Assembly: GCA_900543885.1 (NCBI GenBank)
Contig: UQTA01000023.1
Location: 1-41,233 of the forward strand
DNA: 41,233 nucleotides
Direction of reading: 5' to 3'
DNA from: an uncultured Clostridium sp.
Lineage (GTDB): Bacteria > Bacillota > Clostridia > Lachnospirales > Lachnospiraceae
Shown piece after piece: positions 15,052-23,165 of this stretch; the stretch's first letter is position 1, and the number at the start of each line of letters is the position of its first letter. A program made the position numbers and the translations under genes. The notes beneath the pieces are model-generated. The model did no database searches. It saw only the letters and a list, made by a program, of their open reading frames with translations, and was not told where the DNA came from.

Positions 15052-16286
15052 TACTGGTTCTCCTTTCTCTTGTGAGGGTTTCTGGCATCATAAGCAGCCT
15101 GGCACTGCTCAACGGTCATTACTGGGTTGACATCTGCTGCTTTCTTAGCATTTGCTCTGGAAGCTTTTAAGATCGCATCAATGTCATTGGCAGTATCTTT
15201 TGCAGTCACTGCCTTGATCAAGGCATCAGAAACAGCCTTTCTCTGAGCTGCATCCTGGATAGCCGCAACAGTTGGACGCATTGCCTTTAAGATGCTTGCA
15301 GCAACTGCCTTATCCATACCTTCAGATGATGTATCATCCATTTCCTCTGCCGGAACTACCTTGGCCTCTTCCTGTTTTTCATTCTTTTCCAGATCTTCGT
15401 CCTTGGTCCCTTCTAAAGCCTTAATAGCTTCATCCATAGGATCCTTTTCTTCGTTTTTCTCTGTTGTAGTCTTTTCATCCAGAGCCTTTAAAATCTTATC
15501 GACCTTCTGATCCAGGGCTACATAAAAGGCTGCATCAAGCACTGGCTTTGCCTCTTCGGCGCTCTGCTGACCGGCTTCTGGCTGTTTGGTGCCGCCTTCT
15601 GGTTCGTGAATTCCCTCATCCAGCGCAGCTGCAGCATCCATAGCCAGCTGCTCGATCTCTTCGGCACTCTTGTCTTTCACTGCCTGACCGAAGATCTTAA
15701 ATAAAAATCCTTTTTTCATTACTTTCCTTTCCGGCTTTTTCGCCTCTTCTTTTTTATCTGAATCTAAAATAGCAGCCCGCTTCCCGGCTCTTCCCCGTTC
15801 TACGACTGCTACGTGATTCCCTCTGATCTTTTTCTGGCTGTATGTGCCATCTTCATTCCGGACATAATCGCATTCATACCCGCAGCTGATCTCTCGCTTT
15901 CCATTCTGGATCGCATTGATCAGATCCCTGTCATGAATATGAAGGTCTGCAATCATATAATCAGACCATTCACCAGATCCCTTGCGGATATTCTGGGCGT
16001 GTCCCATTTCATAGTTCTTTACATCATCCGGCCCGATCAGTCCCGGTGGATGATCATTAGTGACCGGCTTTCCTTCAAATGATGCAAGAGCCGCCTCTGA
16101 AAACACATCATCTGGTGAACGGCTTACCGCAATGATCCTGTCCGCATCTGCCCCGGACAGCCCCATTTCCCGCCCCAGATATTCCTGTGTTCCGGTTCGG
16201 GCAATTGGCACGTTCTTGCAAATTAAAAAGCCCTCTCCAGTTTCAAGCTGGTTAGGACTTATCGTATAACCATAATAAGCAAGCAT
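15051..16286 (-). CDS. DUF2213 prohead protease/scaffold protein
   Basis: 411 residues. The N-terminal ~180 residues belong to the DUF2213 family, considered a head maturation protease: EYLGREMGLSG, PDDVFSEAALASFEGKPVTN, DHPPGLIGPDDVKNYEMGH and GNHVAVVERGRAGKRAAIL. The rest is charged and helix-rich (Glu/Lys/Ala, about 185-400), as expected of a scaffold later removed. Its ATG directly abuts the TAA of the small zinc-finger gene. A catalytic His may be the H of GNHVAV, with a Ser partner I cannot place. Confidence 0.82.
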   Translation of the reverse strand: MLAYYGYTISPNQLETGEGFLICKNVPIARTGTQEYLGREMGLSGADADRIIAVSRSPDDVFSEAALASFEGKPVTNDHPPGLIGPDDVKNYEMGHAQNIRKGSGEWSDYMIADLHIHDRDLINAIQNGKREISCGYECDYVRNEDGTYSQKKIRGNHVAVVERGRAGKRAAILDSDKKEEAKKPERKVMKKGFLFKIFGQAVKDKSAEEIEQLAMDAAAALDEGIHEPEGGTKQPEAGQQSAEEAKPVLDAAFYVALDQKVDKILKALDEKTTTEKNEEKDPMDEAIKALEGTKDEDLEKNEKQEEAKVVPAEEMDDTSSEGMDKAVAASILKAMRPTVAAIQDAAQRKAVSDALIKAVTAKDTANDIDAILKASRANAKKAADVNPVMTVEQCQAAYDARNPHKRKENQ

Positions 16287-16436
16287 TTACTCTTTCCTTT
16301 CTATTTTTCCGCATTTGGTACATCTCCGCACATAACCGCCATAAGGACCGGAAGCCCGACTCCAATGCTTGCGGTAGTGGTGACAGCACTCCTTCTTTCT
16401 GAAAAGCCTCCGCCTGATCCACGATATAAGCCCCAT
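16287..16436 (-). CDS. Small Cys/His-rich phage protein
   Basis: 49 residues from ATG 16436, TAA immediately before the next ATG. Basic N-terminus, then CCHHYRKHW, a Gly/Tyr linker and CTKCGKIE: two CxxC/H-type pairs that could bind zinc. It sits between the lipoprotein cargo gene and the protease/scaffold gene, with AAGGTGAT upstream. Function unknown. Confidence 0.65.
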   Translation of the reverse strand: MGLISWIRRRLFRKKECCHHYRKHWSRASGPYGGYVRRCTKCGKIERKE

Positions 16437-16454
16437 AGGATCACCTTCTTTCAT

Positions 16455-16468
16455 TTGCGACGTCGCAA
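16455..16468. repeat. 14-bp perfect palindrome downstream of the lipoprotein gene
   Basis: TTGCGACGTCGCAA, symmetrical about its centre, 9 bases beyond the lipoprotein stop. It is followed by no U-run on either strand, so it is more likely an operator or processing site than a terminator. Function unknown. Confidence 0.45.
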
Positions 16469-16477
16469 TTTATAGAT

Positions 16478-16864
16478 TTATTTAATTTCAATATCCGGAA
16501 TTAACCTTTCAGGATAAAATACCAACTCATAATGATACTTGTCTGTTCCTTTCGGCTCTGTCTGCTCCATTACATAACAGATCCAGTCATTCAGGTAAAT
16601 GTAATCCTTATAATACTGATCATCACCTGTTTTAATGGTAACTACCAGCTCATTTGAACTATTGTTGCCAAGCGCCATATAACCTTCGGCCTGAAGCATA
16701 ACAGTATCCGTTCTTGCATTAGTAACTGTAATTCTGCGATAAATATTAAATTCATTCGCATCTTTTGATAAGTTGTGGTTTACTGTGTGTGCTGTTGAGC
16801 ACCCCGCCATTCCAAGCATCACAGATAACGCCACTCCAAATGCTAAAATTTTCTTTTTCATCAT
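16478..16864 (-). CDS. Prophage lipoprotein (beta-sandwich type), possible superinfection exclusion factor
   Basis: 128 residues with a signal peptide, a hydrophobic segment and a lipobox LGMAGC (Cys22), so it should be anchored outside the cytoplasmic membrane. The mature part is beta-rich (NIYRRITVTNARTDTVMLQA, ELVVTIKTGDDQYYKDYIYL). It is similar in outline to the beta-sandwich lipoproteins found in Firmicutes prophages, some of which block entry of related phages. It sits inside the head genes but behind its own terminator (16897-16926) on the upstream side, the usual position of an independently expressed cargo gene. The role is inferred. Confidence 0.72.
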   Translation of the reverse strand: MMKKKILAFGVALSVMLGMAGCSTAHTVNHNLSKDANEFNIYRRITVTNARTDTVMLQAEGYMALGNNSSNELVVTIKTGDDQYYKDYIYLNDWICYVMEQTEPKGTDKYHYELVFYPERLIPDIEIK

Positions 16865-16896
16865 CTTATCCTCTCTTTCCTAAAAATGAGTACAAA

Positions 16897-16926
16897 AATA
16901 CCACCGGCCTGCTGACTGGTGGTATT
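16897..16926 (-). terminator. Rho-independent terminator before the lipoprotein
   Basis: Stem AATACCACC/GGTGGTATT (9 bp, 12-base loop) followed on minus by TTTTTG. It overlaps the stop of the Cys-rich gene and would cut the head operon ahead of the lipoprotein. Confidence 0.75.
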
Positions 16927-17122
16927 ATCCCTGACTGTAAGGACATTTTGAGCAAATCACCCTTGCTGCTTCAATATCCTTAATCTCCTCTAGTTCTTTT
17001 GTTGATGATACTTTAAAAAAACGGTTCAGACACATCATTGAGTCATAACATAAATCTGCGCATATTACTTTTTTATATGCCGGACAATAATGATCCGCTT
17101 CATAGTCCAAATCATAAGCCAT
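16925..17122 (-). CDS. Cys-rich small protein, candidate partner of the head-protein toxin-like domain
   Basis: 65 residues with DHYCPAYKKVICADLCYDSM, then MCLNRFF and a C-terminal CSKCPYS pair: seven or so cysteines that could hold a metal. Its start overlaps the 3' end of the head morphogenesis gene by 11 bases, so it is made right after the BECR-like C-terminal domain. This placement is what one would expect of an immunity or chaperone partner, but I do not know a characterised homologue. It ends in the intrinsic terminator, so the pair closes a transcription unit. Confidence 0.62.
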   Translation of the reverse strand: MAYDLDYEADHYCPAYKKVICADLCYDSMMCLNRFFKVSSTKELEEIKDIEAARVICSKCPYSQG

Positions 17123-18614
17123 TTTTTCGTATCACCTCCAAAATTATATCTGTACTCTCATCAAAATCTATCTTATTCCAAGCAGTTTTATAAATCCAAT
17201 CATCACCGTTTTTCGTAATCACGCATACACCCGAAGAACTATAAAATACCTGACGTTTTCCGCCCCATTGTGAAAACATGCATCGTGCATTATTCATATA
17301 ACTACGAATATCATCATCCGTAATCTGACGTTCCAGCATTCTATGCATAATATGATGCGGATCGCGCTTTCCTTCCGGCAGAATAAATGCCTGTTTCTTT
17401 TGTGGTGGTAATGGATTTCCAATGTTATGCAATCCAAGTTCTTTGAGATTGCACCCAACATTATAATATTTCTTATTGCTTGACGGATACTTTTCTAAAT
17501 ACTCTTTTAGTCCTTTTGTGTACTTCCACTTCTCAGGATCATTATACTTCAATTCCCGAAACTTAGCAAAGTCTTTAGGAACATCTTTTCCTAAAGCAGT
17601 TCTGTACTCTTTATGCTGCTTTATGTCTCTATACAGCTGCTGCCTGTTCCTCTGTTTCTCTTGATAAGCTGCAATCTGTTTCTTAGTCCTTGGATCCCGG
17701 TTCAGAGGGTTCTTTTCAATACTGGAAAAATCCTTATCCTTCTGGATCCGCTCTGCGCTCTTACCGATTGTGGTATATTTGACTAGACTATGAAGACAAT
17801 TTGGGTGGATATTCAGATAGGTATTTGTAAGGTCATTCGGGCCATTTGTATCTATTTTCCCAAAAGCAATGGATAACGGTGGATAATCCGGATTCATTCC
17901 ACTTTTAGAATAAATACGCCCTTCCAGAGGCGCGCACACCGGACAGGTGCTTCCAATCTTTACGATCTGCCATAGATCATAATCATCTGCCGATAAAAGT
18001 GCTGCGACTTCTGCCTGGCGAGCAGTTGTCCGTACTGCCATGTTTCCATAAGACTGCATGCTCCATTTACGACCTGCTTTATCAGTAAAACCAGTAATAC
18101 CATTGGCTTCCATATCCTTGACCAGATCCTGGCTGCTTTTGATCCAGGGTTTTCCCGCTGCCTCTTCCCGGAGCACCTGCTCAAGAGCAAGTTTCCTGTA
18201 TGGATCATCTTCCAGCCTTGCGATCGTAAAAACTGTTTCCACGCTTTTCTTGGCAGTACCGGCCATTTCAACGATCTGGCCCTGCAGGTTATTACTCAGC
18301 TGTTCCATGATAGCCAGCTGTGTTACAGATCTTGGACTTGCCAGGCTGCGCGCATTGGAATAACCTGCAGCATCTTTATCAGAATGATAGAATATCTTCT
18401 CGATCATAGCCGGAACATAGCTCCAGGAAGCATCTACCATGTTCTGCAGGATGCCCTGCACTCTTTCAAGTTCTGCAACCTCTGCATATTCCACCTGCTC
18501 CCTGTTACGTTTCTTTTTGATTTCCTGTATCAACTCTTTTTCTGTGCGAAGAAACAAACGCCGCAAGAATGCCGTGATATCAGAAGTCGCCGGTGGTCGT
18601 ATCTTCATCGTCAT
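17112..18614 (-). CDS. Head morphogenesis (SPP1 gp7-like) protein with a C-terminal toxin-like domain
   Basis: 500 residues. N-terminal ~270 residues match the phage minor head/head morphogenesis family (Mu gpF/SPP1 gp7), including SYGNMAVRTTARQAEVAALL and the CPVCAPLEGRIYSKSG zinc-like motif and HPNCLHSLVKYT. A basic linker follows. The last ~85 residues (HIMHRMLERQITDDDIRSYM, then MFSQWGGKRQVFYSSSGVCV) resemble small BECR-fold/DUF4258-like nuclease domains, seen on polymorphic toxins and some phage head proteins. Such a domain could be packed into the capsid and delivered with DNA. Key residues may be the His and Arg of HIMHRM. The overlap with the portal gene is 35 bases. Confidence 0.8.
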   Translation of the reverse strand: MTMKIRPPATSDITAFLRRLFLRTEKELIQEIKKKRNREQVEYAEVAELERVQGILQNMVDASWSYVPAMIEKIFYHSDKDAAGYSNARSLASPRSVTQLAIMEQLSNNLQGQIVEMAGTAKKSVETVFTIARLEDDPYRKLALEQVLREEAAGKPWIKSSQDLVKDMEANGITGFTDKAGRKWSMQSYGNMAVRTTARQAEVAALLSADDYDLWQIVKIGSTCPVCAPLEGRIYSKSGMNPDYPPLSIAFGKIDTNGPNDLTNTYLNIHPNCLHSLVKYTTIGKSAERIQKDKDFSSIEKNPLNRDPRTKKQIAAYQEKQRNRQQLYRDIKQHKEYRTALGKDVPKDFAKFRELKYNDPEKWKYTKGLKEYLEKYPSSNKKYYNVGCNLKELGLHNIGNPLPPQKKQAFILPEGKRDPHHIMHRMLERQITDDDIRSYMNNARCMFSQWGGKRQVFYSSSGVCVITKNGDDWIYKTAWNKIDFDESTDIILEVIRKNGL

Positions 18615-20070
18615 TACTTATCCCGTCCTCTCCGGAACTATCCGGGAAAGAAAAGCCTGCCAGAGGGTCCTGCATACTGCGGGACTGTGAATACAGCTTT
18701 CCTTTTCCTGCTTCCACCGCCTCATCTGTGATCTTACTGTAAAGCCCAGTCTCATCAGCCAGTCCCTGAAGTTCCTGCAGGGCCGTAGCAGCATCAACCA
18801 GGTCATTCTGATAAACTGCAAGGATCGCGTTGCTCTTTCTCTCTGTAATATCTGCTATGTCCTTTGCATCCGGTGTTTGCATTGGTGAGAAGTCAATATC
18901 CATATCATCCGGCATCTTTCCCCAGGCCGACAAAGCCATGACAGGAAGCAACCGTTCAATGATGCCTCTAAGTTCTGTCTCACGTAGTCCGTCAATGTAA
19001 TCGTAATAGTTCTGCAGATCCGCCTCACCGGTAGCGTTAAGACCGGCCGGTGAACGTCCAAACAGCTTTGTCACGGGTGTTCTGGCTGCTCCCGCCACAT
19101 CCATCATTACACGGTCATACACATCCGGAAGTCCTGTGAATGTGTACTGCGTGTTGTGGATTGCATCTCCTTTATTGATAAGTCTGGTTCCGAAGTTGCT
19201 TTCCATCATGGATTGAGCCGCCATGGTATTCCAGAACCGTCTCTGGATTTCTGTATTAGAAGCACCAAGCAGCTGATCCAGACCGTCTGTTTCCTGATAA
19301 TTGATATTCGCTCTGAAAGTCAGTGCCGCAATGTTTCCAGCCACATTATCACGACGGACCAGCTCATCATAGATTGCCTCTATCTCCGACTCGCCCCAAT
19401 ACTGCTCTGTTACCATTTCCATCCACGGCAACTCACGACCGATAAAGCGGATCACACGGCTGTGATGCACCCTGGCTACCATTGTTCCTGTTTCATCATT
19501 ACGGATCGTATAATAAGCAGGCAGACTAAAGTCTGGATCTTCTGCATCTGTGACCAGTTCACCCTCTGGATAAATGCCATTCCATCGGTCTAGGATATGC
19601 AGTCCCAGGAAGCTTCCTGGCATCACAGTATCCATGTCCAGCGGCATGCTCAGATCATTCTGTCCTTTGATCAGGATCACACCGGCAGCCCCACCATAAA
19701 GACGTCCCCAGTACATTCCAAGCAACAGTTTCTTTCGTATCTGAGTCTTACGTTCCAGCTGCACCATTTCTTTTAAATATTGAGGCGCAATGCTAGTCTT
19801 TAAGTCATACCATTTGCGGATCATATCATTTGGAATGGTCGCTATGATGTTCTGTATGATCCAGTTTTCCCGATAAAGGCTTGTAAGTAACTGATAATTC
19901 TGTGTCATACGGGTCATGGGATACTCTGTTGCCTGTAAAAGATCCATGGTCCCCAAACCTATCCTTGCAGCAGGATTAGAAAAAGCGTCCATCGTTGTGA
20001 CGGGCGCCCTTTGGTTCATATTCTGTTTTGTAGCCGTCCGTGTCTGGCGTGACGTCTTTTTCTTTGACAT
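18580..20070 (-). CDS. Portal protein (DUF1073 family)
   Basis: 496 residues of the DUF1073 phage portal family. The order of motifs is right: TLQATEYPMTRMTQNYQ-like start, RENWIIQNIIATIPNDMIRK, GRLYGGAAGVILIKGQNDLS, HHSRVIRFIGRELPW, and the clip/crown helix with TPVTKLFGRSPAGLNATGE. The acidic, Ser/Asp-rich C-terminus is typical. It follows the large terminase by 11 bases. It forms the ring through which DNA enters the head. Confidence 0.87.
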   Translation of the reverse strand: MSKKKTSRQTRTATKQNMNQRAPVTTMDAFSNPAARIGLGTMDLLQATEYPMTRMTQNYQLLTSLYRENWIIQNIIATIPNDMIRKWYDLKTSIAPQYLKEMVQLERKTQIRKKLLLGMYWGRLYGGAAGVILIKGQNDLSMPLDMDTVMPGSFLGLHILDRWNGIYPEGELVTDAEDPDFSLPAYYTIRNDETGTMVARVHHSRVIRFIGRELPWMEMVTEQYWGESEIEAIYDELVRRDNVAGNIAALTFRANINYQETDGLDQLLGASNTEIQRRFWNTMAAQSMMESNFGTRLINKGDAIHNTQYTFTGLPDVYDRVMMDVAGAARTPVTKLFGRSPAGLNATGEADLQNYYDYIDGLRETELRGIIERLLPVMALSAWGKMPDDMDIDFSPMQTPDAKDIADITERKSNAILAVYQNDLVDAATALQELQGLADETGLYSKITDEAVEAGKGKLYSQSRSMQDPLAGFSFPDSSGEDGISNDDEDTTTGDF

Positions 20071-20081
20071 TTAACTTCCTC

Positions 20082-21386
20082 CTATGCTCCGATCCGCCAC
20101 TTTGGCAGGACCGTATAGCAATAATATCTTAAAGCATCCGGTCCGTGATCTTTTTGTTTAACCGGCTTTTCTTCTCCGCGTTCAGCTGCCTTATCATCCC
20201 ATACGTAAGACTGCATCTCACTGATCAGGCCCTTGCAGTTATCTTTATTGATCCGGATATTTCTCTTAGCCAGGAGAGAACCAACCACACGGATACCGTC
20301 TGCCACCTCATTATTGGCCGGTTTTACATACAGGCCACGGCTGCGTAACTCCGTAATAAATGATGCTGCTGATGGGTCCACAACAACCATACATTGATTC
20401 TGTGGTTCCATTCCCATAAATTCTGTCATATCATCTGCATACTGGGCATCCGTCCTTTGCGGATTTGCACTGCGCCTTGCTTCCTCAGAACGGCTGTCCC
20501 ACCGATATTCCTGGTCAATCCATATAGTCTGTCCATCATCCCATACCTCCAGAAATACACACGGGTTCGTCGTACCATAATCTACTGTAATGGCCTTCAT
20601 AGCTGTGTTCTTTAAAGCAACCGGACGTTCCTGATCAGTATACAGGTTATCATCTGTGAGCATAGTGTAGATCAGGCCTTCCGCTACAGCCCACAGGCCT
20701 TTGATATAGCGTAGATAAAAGACACCTGCATACATTGCCCTGTACTTTTCTTTCACCTTTTCAGAAAGGCTCAGGTTATCATCCATTGTAAAGTGCAGAT
20801 ACAGCAGCCGCTTCTTAATACGCTTATCGATCCATTCCAGCTTAAACCAGTGCATTGGACCGGCCGGGTTACAGTTAAACCACCAGGTCGCACCTTCCAC
20901 GGAGCATCTGGCCGTTGCCTGGTTTACAAAACTTTCCGGCATCAACGCAACTTCATCAAAAAAGGCACCTGCTGCCGTAATACCTTGCACCAGATCCTGG
21001 GAACCTTCATCCTTGCCACCAAATATGTAAAAATAATTGGTCCTGCCATTTCTGCTGACTTCCAGCATGTTGGGAAAGTCTCCAGAAATATGATAGATCC
21101 AGTGATATCCCCGGCTGGTGAGCATCAGTTTCAGGTTCTGCAGCACGTTACGCTTAAAAGAGCTGATCGTCTTTCCTGCCATGATGAAATTCTGTCCGTC
21201 ATAATTTGCCATGCTCCACATTGTATAAGACAGGCTCATGCTGACTGTCTTTCCAGAACGGATCGCTCCATCTGCAATTATGCCTCCTGCCTCTCGCACT
21301 GGACTGTTCGGCAGCCACCATGTAAAAATCTGGCGTTGCTTCCTGGAAAACTTTTGAAACTTAAATATTGGACGTCGTTTCTTCAT
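20082..21386 (-). CDS. terL: Terminase large subunit (PBSX XtmB-like)
   Basis: 434 residues, packaging ATPase-nuclease. Walker A is GAIRSGKT (about 40-47); Walker B-like AFFDEVALMPESFVNQAT; motif III region and the nuclease acidic residues appear in VDYGTTNPCVF and VVVDPSAASF, and DHGPDALRYY near the C-terminus. It overlaps the small subunit by 26 bases and precedes the portal gene. It drives headful or cos/pac-type packaging; which cannot be told from sequence alone. Confidence 0.93.
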   Translation of the reverse strand: MKKRRPIFKFQKFSRKQRQIFTWWLPNSPVREAGGIIADGAIRSGKTVSMSLSYTMWSMANYDGQNFIMAGKTISSFKRNVLQNLKLMLTSRGYHWIYHISGDFPNMLEVSRNGRTNYFYIFGGKDEGSQDLVQGITAAGAFFDEVALMPESFVNQATARCSVEGATWWFNCNPAGPMHWFKLEWIDKRIKKRLLYLHFTMDDNLSLSEKVKEKYRAMYAGVFYLRYIKGLWAVAEGLIYTMLTDDNLYTDQERPVALKNTAMKAITVDYGTTNPCVFLEVWDDGQTIWIDQEYRWDSRSEEARRSANPQRTDAQYADDMTEFMGMEPQNQCMVVVDPSAASFITELRSRGLYVKPANNEVADGIRVVGSLLAKRNIRINKDNCKGLISEMQSYVWDDKAAERGEEKPVKQKDHGPDALRYYCYTVLPKWRIGA

Positions 21387-22179
21387 TCTCTGCGCCCTCC
21401 TTTAAGCTTTCATCATTTTCCCAATCGTCTGTCGCGGAACTGTCCAATGCTTCCAGAAAACCGTCATCTTCCGGCTCTTCCTCGTCCAGATCACCCAGCT
21501 TCCTTGCTGCCATTTCTAACCGCTTTGTTTCGATTTCCAAGCGTGCATCATCCACACCATACCGGTGCAACGCGTCAATGGCGGCCTGTTTCCTGGTCTG
21601 GACACGGGTCAGTGCATCCTCAAGGTTCTGGAGCTGCCCCAGCTTCCCGCGGTATTCCAAAAGGTCTGTTTCCTTGTCCTTTTCAAGACCTTTCTTGTGT
21701 CCTACCACAGTCATGCCAGTCTCACCGACAACACTCTTATTCTCTTCATCTGCTGCGTTGCGCAGCAACTCGATCCGCTTAAGCATCCGGCGCTCTCTGA
21801 CAGTCAGAAGCTGTATCTCCTGCATAAGGAGTGTCTGCTTGTCCTCTGGTACTGCCTGCACCAGACGCTGCTCTTCCAGATCCAGGCAATCAAAAAGGAG
21901 AGTCTCAAACTCTCCCGTAGTAACTGCATTCTTATTTTTTCCCGGAGCAGAGCCGCCCCTGTTTCCGGCAGCGTTCTTATTTCCTGGCTGGCCGCCTTTC
22001 TTTTTCGCAACGTTGCGTTTCTTCTTTTGCAACGTTGCATTATCCCAGTCATATCTATTCTTCCAGCTTCGGATTGTCCCCTCCGGGATTTTCAGAAGAT
22101 CTGAAATTTCAATCAGTTTCTTACCTTCCAGGAACAGATCTCTGGCCTGTTCCATTCTGGCATCCGGCGCTCTGGCCAT
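21361..22179 (-). CDS. terS: Terminase small subunit
   Basis: 272 residues with an N-terminal helix-turn-helix (MEQARDLFLEGKKLIEISDL ... IPEGTIRSWKNRYDW) of the phage terminase small subunit family, then a basic Lys/Gly/Asn-rich stretch (VAKKKGGQPGNKNAAGN), a coiled-coil-like middle and an acidic C-terminus (LDEEEPEDDGF). It recognises the packaging site and loads the large subunit. It starts about 63 bases after the C39-like gene's stop and overlaps terL. Confidence 0.88.
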   Translation of the reverse strand: MARAPDARMEQARDLFLEGKKLIEISDLLKIPEGTIRSWKNRYDWDNATLQKKKRNVAKKKGGQPGNKNAAGNRGGSAPGKNKNAVTTGEFETLLFDCLDLEEQRLVQAVPEDKQTLLMQEIQLLTVRERRMLKRIELLRNAADEENKSVVGETGMTVVGHKKGLEKDKETDLLEYRGKLGQLQNLEDALTRVQTRKQAAIDALHRYGVDDARLEIETKRLEMAARKLGDLDEEEPEDDGFLEALDSSATDDWENDESLKEGAENEETTSNI

Positions 22180-22242
22180 GCACCACCACCTCTCATTCGT
22201 GTTTGTTTTTCAGTATAAAAAGTAAATAAACTATTTTTAATT

Positions 22243-22857
22243 TTAATTATAAAGAATAGCCGCCCGACCGCAGTATGGACATATAACACCTTCCATCTGA
22301 TCTTGTAAAATACCTTGTACAATTTGTACTGTACTTCCACAATTTGCACATTGAATTATCGAATCCACTTTCTTATCAAATACTATTAGAACATATCCCG
22401 GAATACCAAACTGTTGATCTGGAGACCAACTTTTTTCCAAGTCTACTTGTTTCATATAATTGAAATCCTTAGACGAATTAGGATCACAATAATAATACAA
22501 TTTATTTTTTATTCCAATATAAACAATAAAATGGGATTGACTAGTTTTTTGTTCTTTTACTAACAAAATAGCAGGAACTTGTTCTTTATCAAGTTCTTCC
22601 AAAATATTTCTGCATGTGCTTTCTTTTGCTTTGTATCCCGTTGCACAAAGTCCATTTTTTATAGCATATCTTATAACATCATGTGTACATGCATAAAACT
22701 GAGTTAACGAACCTGGACGCATAGATTTAATTTCGTTCCAAATATCATCTTGTGTACGAACGATCTTAAAATATTCAAAAATCATTTCTAAACAAGCTGC
22801 TCCACATTTCCAATTATACCCATCATTTTTCTGCTTTTTATGGCTAATTTTTATCAT
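22243..22857 (-). CDS. C39-like cysteine peptidase with C-terminal zinc ribbon
   Basis: 204 residues from ATG 22857, which has AGGAGGGG seven bases upstream; a frame opening eight codons earlier lacks a spaced site. The start KCGAACLEMIFEYF contains the Cys nucleophile (C18) of the papain-like C39 fold. SQSHFIVYIG supplies the His (H109) and YYYCDPNSS the Asp (D125). C39 domains process double-glycine leaders of bacteriocins and signals or act as standalone peptidases. The C-terminus adds a zinc ribbon (CANC at 170-173, CPYC at 193-196). No transporter is present. AT-rich, between a terminator and the small terminase gene, so it looks like acquired cargo. Confidence 0.78.
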   Translation of the reverse strand: MIKISHKKQKNDGYNWKCGAACLEMIFEYFKIVRTQDDIWNEIKSMRPGSLTQFYACTHDVIRYAIKNGLCATGYKAKESTCRNILEELDKEQVPAILLVKEQKTSQSHFIVYIGIKNKLYYYCDPNSSKDFNYMKQVDLEKSWSPDQQFGIPGYVLIVFDKKVDSIIQCANCGSTVQIVQGILQDQMEGVICPYCGRAAILYN

Positions 22858-22902
22858 ATAACCCCTCCTTTTTTTCATCATACTCCTAAATATACCAAAA
22901 GA

Positions 22903-22930
22903 AAAGCACCTATCTCACGACAGGCGCTTT
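22903..22930 (-). terminator. Intrinsic terminator downstream of the tRNA-like gene
   Basis: Stem AAAGCGCCT/AGGTGCTTT on minus (one G-U pair, 10-base loop) followed by TCTTTTGG. It ends a transcript carrying the tRNA-like gene before the C39-like gene. Confidence 0.65.
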
Positions 22931-22968
22931 CAAAAAGGAGAAGTAAATACTGATAGCAACAAAAATCA

Positions 22969-23037
22969 TCGGAACGGAAGGATTCGAACCTTCGCTTAGG
23001 ACACAAGCCATTGCTCTCCCAACTGAGCTACGTTCCA
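22969..23037 (-). tRNA. Short tRNA-like gene (possibly degenerate tRNA)
   Basis: Acceptor TGGAACG/CGTTCCG, D-arm GCTC-GAGC and T-arm GAAGG-TTCGAAT-CCTTC are well formed. Between D-arm and T-arm only 19 bases are left, about four fewer than normal. The best anticodon arm is GCTT/AAGC with a seven-base loop and GUC (Asp) in the anticodon position, but it leaves extra bases before the stem and no variable loop. The purine normally next to the anticodon is a C. It may be a decayed tRNA or an unusual one. No CCA is encoded. Confidence 0.7.
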
Positions 23038-23119
23038 AGGGGGAGGCAACAAGCTTTCGCCTGCTGCCTGGTGGGGTTTAACGTAAGCCGCCGGCCGTAT
23101 GCCTTTGGCTTCATGGTAC

Positions 23120-23161
23120 ACTATAACATTTTGAAAACGAACAGTGCGAACAATACGAACA
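23120..23161 (-). promoter_or_regulatory. Probable late promoter with three 9-bp repeats
   Basis: Reading minus, TGTTCG occurs three times with a 9-base period (plus coordinates 23138-23143, 23147-23152, 23156-23161), followed by a TATAGT -10 at 23125-23120. There is no good -35 box at 17 bases, which suits an activator-dependent promoter. The regulator gene ends 5 bases away and the structural operon begins just downstream, so the repeats are the likely operator of the late activator. Confidence 0.6.
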
Positions 23162-23165
23162 AATT

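Noticed and set aside
20793..22225. Long plus-strand open frames (329 and 285 codons) opposite the terminase genes
   Set aside because: They run antisense to well-supported terS/terL, lack ribosome sites and have no family resemblance; they are composition artefacts.
23030..23114. 28-codon frame MKPKAYGRRL... just upstream of the tRNA-like gene
   Set aside because: The predicted transcription start falls on its ATG and its end runs into the tRNA-like gene, so translation is unlikely.
23138..23161. CRISPR-like array of short repeats
   Set aside because: Units are six bases with three-base gaps, only three copies and no spacers; better explained as protein binding sites.
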